From contig NZ_FKBS01000007.1 in the NCBI RefSeq assembly GCF_900078315.1, forward strand, positions 168,747-232,746: 64,000 nt of DNA, given 5' to 3'. The notes under the pieces were generated by a model. It saw nothing but the letters and a program-made list of their open reading frames with translations. It made no database searches and was not told the DNA's origin. The DNA is from Bordetella ansorpii. Lineage in GTDB: Bacteria; Pseudomonadota; Gammaproteobacteria; Burkholderiales; Burkholderiaceae_B. The translations under genes and the position numbers were made by a program. Shown here piece by piece: positions 18,664 to 27,010 of the stretch. Position 1 is the first letter of the stretch. Every line of letters begins with the position of its first letter.

Positions 18664-19641
18664 TCAGTTCGCCTGGATGTTGGCGCTTTTGACGACGTCC
18701 GCCCACATCGCGTATTCCTTGTCGATGCGGGCTTGCAGCGCCTTCGAGTCGCCGGTGTTGATGGTGTAGCCGCCTTCGGTCATCGCCTTGCGGAAGGCCG
18801 GATCCTGCGACACGGCGTTCAACGCCTTCGTCAGCCTGGCCTGAACGTCCTTGGGCAGTTCGCGAGGACCGACCAGCGCATACCAGCCGACCACCTCGTA
18901 GTCCTTCAGGCCGGCCTCGATCATGGTGGGCACGTCGGGCAGCTCGGGATTGCGCGTTTTGGAGGTGACCGCCAGCGCGCGCGCCTTGCCGCTCTTGATG
19001 AAGGGAATGGCGGTGCTGGTGATGTCGAACATGAAGGTGACCTTGCCGCTGACCACGTCCATCATGGCGGGGGAGTTGCCGCGGTACGGCACGTGCAGCA
19101 TGGGCACGCCCGCCTGCTTCTTCAGCAGCTCGGCCGACAGGTGGTTGGAGGCGCCCACGCCGGCCGAGCCGAACGATACGCCGTCGGGGTGCTTGCGTGC
19201 ATAGTCGACCAGCTCGCCCACCGATTTGGCGGGGACTTGCGGACCCAGCAACAGCACGTTGGTGTAGTCGACCACCAGGCCGATCAGCGAGAAGTCCTTG
19301 CGCGGATCGAACAGCGTGCTGCGCTGGACCAGCGGCGACATGGTCAGCGTGGGGCTGGCCGCGAAGCCCAGCATGTAGCCGTCAGGGGTGGCCTTGGCGG
19401 TGGCGTCGGAAGCGATCATGCCGCTGGCGCCGGCACGGTTTTCCACCACGACGGTCTGGCCGAGCTGGTCGCCCAGGTATTTCGCGAACACGCGGGCGGT
19501 GGTGTCCACCGGGCCGCCCGGCGCGTAGCCGACCAGCAGCCGGATGGGCCGGTCGGGGTAGGTGGATTGTGCGCTGGCGCCGCAGCCAGCGGCCAGCGCC
19601 GACGCGGCCAGCGCGGCGGTAACGAAGGTCTTGAAGTTCAC
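18664..19641 (-). CDS. Bug-family substrate-binding protein, GTG start
   Basis: 325 aa. The start is GTG 19641 with AGGAG seven bases upstream; the ATG just before it is out of frame. Signal peptide MNFKTFVTAALAASALAAGC, ending GASAQ near residue 25. Mature YPDRPIRLLVGYAPGGPVD, VVVENRAGASGMIASDATA, ATPDGYMLGF and HVPYRGNSPAMMDVV are Bug blocks. Cys20 gives a lipobox-like AAGC at the end of the hydrophobic stretch, so a lipoprotein form is conceivable. It lies between acyl-CoA synthetase and NMO genes in one operon. Confidence 0.92.
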   Translation of the reverse strand: MNFKTFVTAALAASALAAGCGASAQSTYPDRPIRLLVGYAPGGPVDTTARVFAKYLGDQLGQTVVVENRAGASGMIASDATAKATPDGYMLGFAASPTLTMSPLVQRSTLFDPRKDFSLIGLVVDYTNVLLLGPQVPAKSVGELVDYARKHPDGVSFGSAGVGASNHLSAELLKKQAGVPMLHVPYRGNSPAMMDVVSGKVTFMFDITSTAIPFIKSGKARALAVTSKTRNPELPDVPTMIEAGLKDYEVVGWYALVGPRELPKDVQARLTKALNAVSQDPAFRKAMTEGGYTINTGDSKALQARIDKEYAMWADVVKSANIQAN

Positions 19642-19695
19642 GCCATGTCTCCTGTTGTCGAGCCGGTCGTGGAACGGACCCTGGGGGGCACGTGC

Positions 19696-21213
19696 CTACG
19701 CCAGCCTTTCTTTCAGCGGCTGCTTGAGGATCTTGCCGCTGACGGTGGTGGGAATCGAATCGATGGGAATGATGCGAGCGGGCCGCTTGTACGGCGCCAA
19801 TTGGGTGCGCAGGTGTTCCATGAGGCGCGGGGTGTCGACCCGCGCGCCGGGCAGGGGCTCGACGAAGGCGACGACCTCTTCGTTGCCGTCCGCCTCGGGC
19901 CTGCCCACGACGGCGGACAGACGCACGCCGGGAAAGGCGTTGATGACGGACTCGACCTCGATGGGATAGACGTTGAAGCCCGAGCGGATGATCAGGTCTT
20001 TCGAGCGGCCGGCGATGAACAGCGCGCCGCCCGCGTCCAGGTAACCGATGTCGCCGGTGTCGAGCCAGCCACCGGGCAGCAAGGTGCGCGCGGTCTGTTC
20101 GGGATCGCGGTAGTAGCCGAGCATGACGCCCGGCCCGCGAATGAGGATGTTGCCGCGTTCGCCCTGCGCGGGCGCGGTGGCGTCGGGCCGACCCAGGCGC
20201 ATCTGCACGCCTTCGACGGCCCGGCCCACGGCGCTGTCGGCGCGGGGGTGGTCGATGTCGGTGATGAACATCGAGCCCGCGTACTCGGTGATGCCGTAGC
20301 CGTGGTGCATGGGCTGGCCGAAATAGCGTTCGGCGTCGCGCTTGAGCGTGGGATCCAGCGCGGCGCCGCCCGTGTAGAGGTAGCGCAGGGCTGGCGCGCG
20401 CAGCGTGTCGCGCGGCGGCGCCGAGGCCAGCATGCGGCTGAACATGGTAGGCACGCCCTGCAGGATGCTGACGCCCGGTTCGGCCAGCGCGGCGAAGGCG
20501 TCGGCGGGATCGAAGCGGCTGCGCAGCACCAGGCTGGCGCCGGCATGCAGCGTGGCCATCAGCACCGTGGCGATGCCGAAGATGTGCGACAGGGGCAGGG
20601 CGGCGTAGCCGATGTCGCGGGGGGCCAGCCTGCGCGATGCCGCCGAGATGCCGGCGAAGTGCAGCAGCCCGCGATGCGGCACCATCACGCCCTTGGGCGC
20701 GCCGGTGGTGCCCGAGGTGTAGATGACGGTGGCGACTTCCGCGGCCAGCGGCCCGGTCTCGGGCTCGGTGGGCGCACTGGCCACGGCCATGCGCAGGCCC
20801 GGTCCCCAGACCTCGGGATCGGCATCCTGGGCCTCGGCATCGTCCGCATGCCCTTGCGCCGCGCCCGAGATGCCGCTGGTGTACAGCGACAGCGCGGGCT
20901 GCGCATGGGCGCGGATGGCGGCGATCTCGCGCGGGCTGAGCCGTGCATTCACCCCCACCGGCCATGCGCCGACGATGCCGCAGGCGAACATCGACACGAG
21001 CATCGCCCGGCAGTTTTCGCCCACCATGAGCACACGGTGGCCGGGTCGTACGCCCTGGCCAGCCAACCATTGCGCGGCGTGCCGCACCTGCTGCCACAGT
21101 TGGCCATAGGTGACGGTGCCGCCGCCTTCTTCGTACAGGCAGACGGCGTCGGGACGCGCGCCGGCCTGATGGGCCAGTACGTCATGGATGCGGGTGGCGT
21201 GCGCTTGCGGCAT
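19696..21213 (-). CDS. AMP-forming acyl-CoA synthetase (fatty/organic acid CoA ligase)
   Basis: 505 aa from ATG 21213 (MPQAHATRIH). Adenylation motifs: VIYTSGTTGAPKGVMVPHRG (about 163-182), HGYGITEYAGSMF, GGWLDTGDIGYLDAGGALF, GRSKDLIIRSGFNVYPIEVE and the catalytic lysine in TVSGKILKQPLKERL at the end. The domain order and length are normal. It heads a three-gene minus-strand operon (ligase, Bug receptor, NMO-like enzyme) and is divergent from the acyl-CoA dehydrogenase operon, so it may supply the acyl-CoA oxidised there. Confidence 0.92.
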   Translation of the reverse strand: MPQAHATRIHDVLAHQAGARPDAVCLYEEGGGTVTYGQLWQQVRHAAQWLAGQGVRPGHRVLMVGENCRAMLVSMFACGIVGAWPVGVNARLSPREIAAIRAHAQPALSLYTSGISGAAQGHADDAEAQDADPEVWGPGLRMAVASAPTEPETGPLAAEVATVIYTSGTTGAPKGVMVPHRGLLHFAGISAASRRLAPRDIGYAALPLSHIFGIATVLMATLHAGASLVLRSRFDPADAFAALAEPGVSILQGVPTMFSRMLASAPPRDTLRAPALRYLYTGGAALDPTLKRDAERYFGQPMHHGYGITEYAGSMFITDIDHPRADSAVGRAVEGVQMRLGRPDATAPAQGERGNILIRGPGVMLGYYRDPEQTARTLLPGGWLDTGDIGYLDAGGALFIAGRSKDLIIRSGFNVYPIEVESVINAFPGVRLSAVVGRPEADGNEEVVAFVEPLPGARVDTPRLMEHLRTQLAPYKRPARIIPIDSIPTTVSGKILKQPLKERLA

Positions 21214-21439
21214 GGGTAGGGCGTCTGGGGTGAAAGTTCGGGAGGCAAGGGCCAGGATCCAGCGTGCGTCCAGTGTGGCGAAAGCATCCTCACTTCGGCC
21301 ATTCTTCATTGCTGAGGGAGGGCTTTTGTCCGCCCGTAGAGTCGCCAGGCCCTTTATCCACATGGAAGGCGGCCCTCGGCAGAGGCAGATTGCTAGGCGG
21401 GTGCGAGCCGTGGCTAGATACCGGCAAAGGAGGTGGACC
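21214..21439. promoter_or_regulatory. divergent promoter region, ligase operon / dehydrogenase operon
   Basis: 226 bases between divergent ATGs. Apart from the strong ribosome-binding site AAAGGAGGT just before 21440, I see no clear operator or complete sigma70 promoter. No regulator gene is adjacent, so control must come from elsewhere. Confidence 0.4.
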
Positions 21440-22630
21440 ATGGATCTGAACTGGACGCCGCAAGAGCGTCGTTTCCGCGAAGAGGTGCGGGCCTTTGCCA
21501 CGGACAGGCTGCCCGCCGACATCCGCGACAAGGTGCTGAAGCACCGCCGTCTCGAACGGGACGACTACGTGCGCTGGCACAACGTGCTGGCCGACCAGGG
21601 CTGGGGGGCGCCGAACTGGCCCGCCGAACATGGCGGCACGGGCTGGAGCCCCATGCAGCGCCTGATCTTCGAGGTCGAGTGCTTCAAGGCCGGCGCGCCG
21701 CGCCTGCTGCCGTTCGGCCTCAGCATGATCGGCCCCGTGCTGATGAAATACGGCAGCCCCGCGCAGCAGGCGGAACTGCTGCCGCGCATCATCCGCGTGC
21801 AAGACTGGTGGTGCCAGGGGTATTCCGAACCGGGCTCGGGGTCCGACCTCGCGTCGCTCGCCACGCGTGCGGTCCGCGACGGCGACGTCTACGTGGTCAA
21901 TGGGCAGAAGACCTGGACGACCCTGGCGCAGTACGCCGATCGCATGTTCTGCCTGGTGCGCACCGATCCCGAGGCCCGCGCGCAGCGCGGCATCTCGATG
22001 CTGTTGCTGGACATGCACGCGCCCGGCGTCACCGTGCGGCCCATCCGCACGCTCGACGGCGGACACGACGTCAACGAGGTCTGGCTGCAGGACGTACGCG
22101 TGCCGGTGGCCAATCTGGTGGGGGAAGAGAACCTGGGCTGGACCTACGCCAAGTACCTGTTGGGGCACGAGCGCACCACCATCGCGGGCCTGGGCCATTG
22201 CCATCGTGAGCTGTCCATCCTGAAGGACATGGCCGCGCAGGCTCGGGTGCGCGGGCGGCCGCTGTTGCAGGACAGCCGTTTCCGCGACCGCATCACCCGC
22301 ATCGAGGTCGACATCATGGCGCTCGAGATGCTGCTGCTGCGCGTGGCGGCCGACACCGGCGGCGTGCCCGGGCCCGAGGCCTCGGTGCTGAAGATCCGCG
22401 GCTCCGAGATCCAGCAGGACCTGGCCATGCTGCAGATGGAAGTGGCCGGTCCCGATGCCTGGCCCTACGACCCCGAATGGATGTTGGCCGACGCCGATTT
22501 CCATGGCCCGGGGCCCGAGATGGCGGCGGCGGCCGGCGCGGGGTATGCCGACATGCGCAAGACCTCCATCTATGGCGGCACGACCGAAGTACAGAAAGGC
22601 ATCATCGCCCGCATGGTGCTGGGGTTGTAG
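21440..22630 (+). CDS. acyl-CoA dehydrogenase, large subunit (PimC/FadE-like)
   Basis: 396 aa. ATG 21440 is preceded by an almost perfect Shine-Dalgarno sequence (AAAGGAGGTGG), so the in-frame upstream ATG at 21188 is rejected. Acyl-CoA dehydrogenase order: WGAPNWPAEHGGTGWSPMQR (N-terminal domain), CQGYSEPGSGSDLASLATRA (FAD/substrate loop), NGQKTWTTLAQYADRMFCLV (beta domain) and IYGGTTEVQKGIIARMVLGL at the end. The position of the catalytic Glu in MCAD-type enzymes (YEGT) is Gly here (YGGT), as in subunits that work as heterotetramers. The next gene encodes the expected partner. It oxidises an unknown acyl-CoA to the 2-enoyl-CoA. Confidence 0.92.
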   Translation: MDLNWTPQERRFREEVRAFATDRLPADIRDKVLKHRRLERDDYVRWHNVLADQGWGAPNWPAEHGGTGWSPMQRLIFEVECFKAGAPRLLPFGLSMIGPVLMKYGSPAQQAELLPRIIRVQDWWCQGYSEPGSGSDLASLATRAVRDGDVYVVNGQKTWTTLAQYADRMFCLVRTDPEARAQRGISMLLLDMHAPGVTVRPIRTLDGGHDVNEVWLQDVRVPVANLVGEENLGWTYAKYLLGHERTTIAGLGHCHRELSILKDMAAQARVRGRPLLQDSRFRDRITRIEVDIMALEMLLLRVAADTGGVPGPEASVLKIRGSEIQQDLAMLQMEVAGPDAWPYDPEWMLADADFHGPGPEMAAAAGAGYADMRKTSIYGGTTEVQKGIIARMVLGL

Positions 22631-22708
22631 GGCCGCCTGCCTGTGGAACTGCCGCGCGGGGTGATGACGCCGAGCGGGCCTGCATGACGATGCCCCCGCG
22701 GCGCTGAC

Positions 22709-22725
22709 GGCGGCCTCCGGCCGCC
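22709..22725 (+). repeat. short stem-loop before second acyl-CoA dehydrogenase gene
   Basis: GGCGGCC-TCC-GGCCGCC, a perfect 7-bp stem, ends five bases before the GAGGA ribosome-binding site. It could tune translation of the downstream subunit relative to the upstream one. It could also be chance in GC-rich DNA. Confidence 0.35.
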
Positions 22726-22740
22726 AAGACGAGGATCATG

Positions 22741-23853
22741 ATGGATTTCCAATATTCCGAAGAACAACGCATGCTGGCCGACAGCCTGCGCCGCCTGGTC
22801 GGACAGGACTGGAGCTTTCCCGCCCGCCGTGCGCGGCAGGCGGCCGGCACGCTGGATGGCCAGGCCTGGAATGCCCTGGCCGAACTCGGCGTGCTGGGCC
22901 TGACGATTCCACAGGAGCACGGCGGATTCGGCGAGGTGCCGGCCAGCCTGCTGCCCGTCCATCTGGAACTGGGCCGGGGGCTGGTGTCCGAGCCCGTCAT
23001 TCCCAGCGCCGTCATGGCGGCGGCGCTGCTCGATGCCTGCCGCGATGCGGTCCGGGCGCGCTGGCTGCCCGGTATCGCCAGCGGAGAAATCATCGCCACC
23101 GTGGCTTATCAAGAGCCGGGCCGGCGGTACGACGCCGCGCCACGGGATTGCCGCGCCACGCGTGCCGCCGATGGCTGGCGGCTGGATGGCGCCAAGCACC
23201 TGGTCTGGCACGGCGCGGCCGCCACGCATAGTCTGATCAGCGCGCGTGACGAGTCCGGTCAGGCTGCCCTGTTCGCCATGCCGGCGGATACCGCGGGCGT
23301 GCGCGTGACCGACACGCCCACGCTGGACGGCGCCCGCTGCGCCCGGCTGGATCTCGATGATGTGCGCCTGCCGCCCGATGCCTTGCTGGTGCAGGGCGAG
23401 GCCGCGTCGGCGGCCTTGCTCCGAGCCATCGAATGGGGCACGGCCGCGCTGTGCGCGCATGCGGCCGGCGCCATGGAGCGCCTGCTGGACATCACGGTCG
23501 ACTATCTCAAGACGCGCAAGCAGTTCGGCCAGGCATTGGCGTCGTTCCAGGCCTTGCAGCACCGCATGGCGGAAATGCTGGTCGCCCGCGAACTGGGGCT
23601 ATCCATGGCCTATGTGGCGGTGGCGGCGCTCAGCGAACCCGATGCCGTGCAGCGCGGCCGCATGCTGGCCAGCGCCAAGCTCGAAGCCGCGCGTACGGGC
23701 AGGCTGGTGGCCCAACTGGCCGTGCAACTGCACGGCGGCATGGGCATGACGGACGAACTCGAGGTCGGCGACTATTTCAAGCGCCTGACCATGGTGGATC
23801 AACTGCTGGGCGACACCGCCGAACAATTGGCCGTACTCGAGGCCCTGCCATGA
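22741..23853 (+). CDS. acyl-CoA dehydrogenase, small subunit (PimD-like)
   Basis: 370 aa counted from the second of two adjacent ATGs (22738 and 22741); GAGGA has better spacing to the second. MDFQYSEEQRMLADSLRRLV and ALAELGVLGLTIPQEHGGFG open the protein. The beta domain is divergent. The C-terminus has QLHGGMGMTDELEVGDYFKR, the HGGxGMTDE motif of the PimD-type partner subunit. Together with the upstream gene it likely forms an alpha2beta2 enzyme, as described for pimeloyl-CoA and steroid side-chain dehydrogenases. It is followed by a PaaG-like isomerase gene. Confidence 0.9.
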   Translation: MDFQYSEEQRMLADSLRRLVGQDWSFPARRARQAAGTLDGQAWNALAELGVLGLTIPQEHGGFGEVPASLLPVHLELGRGLVSEPVIPSAVMAAALLDACRDAVRARWLPGIASGEIIATVAYQEPGRRYDAAPRDCRATRAADGWRLDGAKHLVWHGAAATHSLISARDESGQAALFAMPADTAGVRVTDTPTLDGARCARLDLDDVRLPPDALLVQGEAASAALLRAIEWGTAALCAHAAGAMERLLDITVDYLKTRKQFGQALASFQALQHRMAEMLVARELGLSMAYVAVAALSEPDAVQRGRMLASAKLEAARTGRLVAQLAVQLHGGMGMTDELEVGDYFKRLTMVDQLLGDTAEQLAVLEALP

Positions 23854-23920
23854 GCCCACGGCGGATGCGCACGCCGCATCGTTTCACGCGCCAGACCCTC
23901 CCCACCCGCAGGAAACCCGG

Positions 23921-24733
23921 ATGAACCACGCGACGCAGGCGGCGGCCTATACGCAAATCGAATTCACGCTCGACGAGGGCGTGGGCCGGATCGTGCTCAA
24001 CCGGCCCGACCGGATGAACAGCTTCACCGAGGTGATGCACCAGGAGCTGGCGCGCGCGCTCGACACGCTGGAAGCCTTCGACGGCCTGCGCGGCCTGATC
24101 CTGACGGGCGCGGGGCGGGGCTTCTGCGCCGGCCAGGACCTGGGCGAGCGCAAGCCCGCCGAGGACGGCTCGCGCCGCGACCTCAGCCTGGCGCTGCTCA
24201 AGTACTACCGGCCGCTGGTGATGCGCCTGCGCGCCTTGCCGGTGCCGGTGGTCTGCCTGATGAACGGCGTGGCGGCCGGCGCGGGCGCCAGCCTGGTGCT
24301 GGCCTGCGACGTGGTCTACGCGGTCGAGTCGGCGCGTTTCGTGCAGGCGTTCAACAAGATCGGACTGATCCCCGACGCGGGCGGCACGTGGTTCCTGCCG
24401 CGCCTGGTGGGCACGGGCCGGGCATTGGGGATGACCCTGTTCGGCGAACCGCTGTCGGCGCGGCAGGCCGAGGCCTGGGGGCTGGTCTGGAAGGTGGTGC
24501 CCGACGATAACCGGGCCGATACCCTGGCCGAGATCCACGCCACCCTGGCCAACGGACCCACCCGAGCCTACGGCGCGGCCAAGCAGGCTCTGCACGCTGC
24601 GGGGGGCAATACGCTCGAACAGCACTTCGAGCTCGAAGCCCGCCTGCAGCGTGAGTTGGGCTACACGGACGACTACCTGGAAGGCATGCACGCCTTCGCC
24701 CAGAAGCGCGCGCCCACGTTCAAGGGACACTAG
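23921..24733 (+). CDS. PaaG-like enoyl-CoA isomerase (crotonase family)
   Basis: 270 aa crotonase. IVLNRPDRMNSFTEVMHQEL opens it, GAGRGFCAGQDLGERKP gives the oxyanion hole, and AAGAGASLVLACDVVYAVES and FNKIGLIPDAGGTWFLPRLV follow. It lacks both glutamates used by enoyl-CoA hydratase (Ser and Asn at those places) and has the Asp of the PDAGG segment found in PaaG, the ring 1,2-epoxyphenylacetyl-CoA isomerase. The C-terminus (LGYTDDYLEGMHAFAQKRAP) also matches PaaG. It probably shifts a double bond rather than adding water. No other paa gene is nearby, so the substrate is unlikely to be phenylacetyl-CoA epoxide. Confidence 0.86.
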   Translation: MNHATQAAAYTQIEFTLDEGVGRIVLNRPDRMNSFTEVMHQELARALDTLEAFDGLRGLILTGAGRGFCAGQDLGERKPAEDGSRRDLSLALLKYYRPLVMRLRALPVPVVCLMNGVAAGAGASLVLACDVVYAVESARFVQAFNKIGLIPDAGGTWFLPRLVGTGRALGMTLFGEPLSARQAEAWGLVWKVVPDDNRADTLAEIHATLANGPTRAYGAAKQALHAAGGNTLEQHFELEARLQRELGYTDDYLEGMHAFAQKRAPTFKGH

Positions 24734-24986
24734 CCAGACGGCATCGGGCCCTGTTTTCCACCGGCATTTTCCCGAGGGAGCAGAATCATGTGCGGGCTGT
24801 TGCGGCCCAGGATTTTGGCTTCCTCAAACCCCACCTTGAGCAAAAACGAATTCACAAGGCATCAGGGGTACTGCATCCTGCACCAGTGAGACACAGGGCA
24901 TTTTCACTGCGGCAGGGCCAGGTGGGAAGCGGCTGTGCGATACGTTCGTGGCCTGCCGCCCCGGCGTCAAAAATAGGATGATCGAC
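24734..24986 (+). promoter_or_regulatory. 253-base gap before the hydratase/CoA-transferase/lyase trio
   Basis: The largest gap in an otherwise tight run of same-strand genes. It is less GC-rich than its flanks (for example 24835-24860). I see no convincing gene: an open frame from 24790 has no ribosome-binding site or family resemblance. It probably holds a separate promoter for the downstream trio, but I cannot place its boxes. Confidence 0.35.
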
Positions 24987-25817
24987 ATGAGCAACTCCAA
25001 TCCCGCCGACTGGATCGGCAGCAGCGAGCGCAAGCCGGACGCGCTGGATCCCGGGCACGTGCAGCGCGTGGCCGCCACGCTGGGCCGGCCGGCGCCCGCG
25101 CCGGGCGAACCCTTGCCGCCGCTGTGGCAATGGGCGTTCTTCATCGGCACCGTCGAAGGCCAGGGCCTGGGCACCGACGGCCATCCGGCGCGCGGCGGCT
25201 TCCTGCCGCCGGCAAACGACCGCAACCGCATGTGGGCGGGCGGCCGTGTCTCGTTCGATCAGCCGCTGAAGGTCGGCATTCCGGCCGAGCGCGTGTCCAC
25301 CGTGCAGGACGTCAAGGAAAAAACCGGCCGTACCGGCTCGCTGCTGTTCGTCACCGTGCGCCACGAATACCACCAGGAAGGCCGCCTTGCCTTCCACGAA
25401 GAGCAGGACATCGTCTATCGCCAGCCGTCGCCGCCCAAGCTTACCGGCACGGAACCGGCGCCGGAATCGCAATGGCGCGATCCCGTCGACCCCACGCCGG
25501 TGCTGCTGTTCCGCTACTCGGCGGTCACGTTCAACGGCCATCGCATCCACTACGACCACCCTTACGTCACCGAGACCGAGGGGTATCCGGGCCTCGTGGT
25601 GCACGGTCCGCTGATCGCCACCGAGATGCTGGCCGCCTTCACGCGGGCTCATCCCAAGGCCAGATTGCAGCACCTGGCCTATCGCGGCCTGCGTCCGCTG
25701 ATTTCTCCTGCCCGTTTCCATGCGGCGGGCCGCATCGCCGAAGCCGGCCTGGCCCAGTTGTGGGCCGAGCAGGACGGCACCCTGGCCCACCAGGCCGACC
25801 TGAGGTTCTCGGAATGA
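24987..25817 (+). CDS. itaconyl-CoA / mesaconyl-C4-CoA hydratase-like protein (MaoC/HTD2 family)
   Basis: 276 aa from ATG 24987 (MSNSNPADWIGSSERKPDAL), with AGGA eight bases upstream; an ATG at 24978 overlaps that site. Double-hotdog: PLWQWAFFIGTVEGQGLGTD and GFLPPANDRNRMWAGGRVSF in the first half. FNGHRIHYDHPYVTETEGYP (about 181-200) and GLVVHGPLIATEML form the catalytic part, with the Asp/His pair as in mesaconyl-C4-CoA and itaconyl-CoA hydratases. Predicted reaction: hydration of a methyl-branched C5 dicarboxylic enoyl-CoA to citramalyl-CoA. The next two genes (CoA-transferase, CitE-like lyase) supply the activation and cleavage steps of that route. Confidence 0.8.
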   Translation: MSNSNPADWIGSSERKPDALDPGHVQRVAATLGRPAPAPGEPLPPLWQWAFFIGTVEGQGLGTDGHPARGGFLPPANDRNRMWAGGRVSFDQPLKVGIPAERVSTVQDVKEKTGRTGSLLFVTVRHEYHQEGRLAFHEEQDIVYRQPSPPKLTGTEPAPESQWRDPVDPTPVLLFRYSAVTFNGHRIHYDHPYVTETEGYPGLVVHGPLIATEMLAAFTRAHPKARLQHLAYRGLRPLISPARFHAAGRIAEAGLAQLWAEQDGTLAHQADLRFSE

Positions 25818-27010
25818 CCCAAGCCGCTTCCCCCCGTCCGCTGGACGGCATCACCGTCATCAGCCTCGAACATGCCATCGCCGCGCCGTTCTGCACGCGC
25901 CAACTGGCCGACATGGGCGCCCAGGTCATCAAGATCGAACGGCCCGGCGCCGGCGATTTCGCGCGCGGCTACGACGAGCGCGTGCGCGGCCTGTCCTCGC
26001 ATTTCGTCTGGACCAACCGCTCCAAGCAGAGCCTGTCGCTGAACCTGAAGCATCCCGATGCGGGCGGCGTGATGGAACGCCTGCTGGCGTCGGCCGACGT
26101 GCTGGTGCAGAACCTGGCGCCTGGCGCGGCCGAGCGCCTGGGCCTGTCGTTCGAGGTCCTGCACGCCAGGTACCCGCGCCTGATCGTGTGCGACATCTCG
26201 GGCTATGGCGAAGGCGGCCCCTACCAGGACAAGAAGGCCTACGACCTGCTGATCCAGAGCGAAAGCGGTTTCGTGTCGGTCACGGGCACGAAGGAAGACA
26301 CGGCCAAGGCGGGCTGCTCGATCTCCGACATCGCCGCCGGCATGTATGCGTATTCGTCCATCCTGAATGCCCTGCTGCTGCGCCAGCGCACGGGCGAGGG
26401 CAGCCGTATCGACGTGTCCATGCTGGAAAGCATGGTCGAGTGGATGGGCTTTCCCATGTACTACGCGTTCGAGGGCGCGCCGCCGCCGGTGCGCGCGGGC
26501 GCGGCGCACGCCACCATCTATCCCTACGGCCCGTTCCCCGTGGGCGGCGGCGCCACCATCATGCTGGGCCTGCAGAACGAGCGCGAGTGGGTGGTGTTCT
26601 GCGACAAGGTGCTGAACCAGCCGGCCCTGGCGCAGGACGAGCGTTTCTCGTCCAACTCGCGCCGCGCGGCCAACCGCGACGTGCTGCGCGCGCTGATCGT
26701 CGAGGCCTTTTCGGCCCTGGACGTGCAGGAAGTGGCCGACCGGCTCGACGCGGCGCAGATCGCCAACGCGCGCGTCAACGACATGGCGGGCGTCTGGGCG
26801 CATCCGCAGTTGCGGGCGCGCGATCGCTGGCGTGAAATCGGCAGCCCCGCGGGCGCCTTGCCCGCGCTGTTGCCGCCGGCCTCCAGCACGGCCTTCGAGC
26901 CGCGCATGGACCCGGTGCCCGCGGTAGGCGAGCATACCGACACGGTGCTAGCATCGTTGGGATACGCGCCCGACGAGGTCGCGAAACTCCACGCTTCCGA
27001 GGTCGTCTGA
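25814..27010 (+). CDS. CaiB/BaiF CoA-transferase, itaconate/mesaconate CoA-transferase candidate
   Basis: 398 aa from ATG 25814, overlapping the hydratase stop (ATGA). PRPLDGITVISLEHAIAAPF, LADMGAQVIKIERPGAGDFA, the family NRSKQSLSLNLKHPD and the catalytic Asp in KKAYDLLIQSESGFVSVTG are visible, followed by AGCSISDIAAGMYAYSSIL. The type III fold and place between an itaconyl-CoA-hydratase-like gene and a CitE-like lyase gene match Ict-type itaconate CoA-transferases of pseudomonads, which use succinyl-CoA. Alternatives are mesaconyl-CoA C1-C4 transferase or citramalate CoA-transferase. Confidence 0.85.
   Translation: MTQAASPRPLDGITVISLEHAIAAPFCTRQLADMGAQVIKIERPGAGDFARGYDERVRGLSSHFVWTNRSKQSLSLNLKHPDAGGVMERLLASADVLVQNLAPGAAERLGLSFEVLHARYPRLIVCDISGYGEGGPYQDKKAYDLLIQSESGFVSVTGTKEDTAKAGCSISDIAAGMYAYSSILNALLLRQRTGEGSRIDVSMLESMVEWMGFPMYYAFEGAPPPVRAGAAHATIYPYGPFPVGGGATIMLGLQNEREWVVFCDKVLNQPALAQDERFSSNSRRAANRDVLRALIVEAFSALDVQEVADRLDAAQIANARVNDMAGVWAHPQLRARDRWREIGSPAGALPALLPPASSTAFEPRMDPVPAVGEHTDTVLASLGYAPDEVAKLHASEVV

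Noticed and set aside
20650-20900. Two YTSG-x-x-GA segments 54 residues apart in the acyl-CoA synthetase, looking like a duplicated P-loop
   Set aside because: The codons used differ and the first copy lacks the Thr-Lys pattern; it lies where other ligases have a variable loop, so it is probably chance resemblance.
24790-24981. Possible 63-residue protein in the gap before the itaconyl-CoA hydratase-like gene
   Set aside because: No ribosome-binding site, no recognisable family and the frame overlaps the next gene's start region; treated as non-coding.
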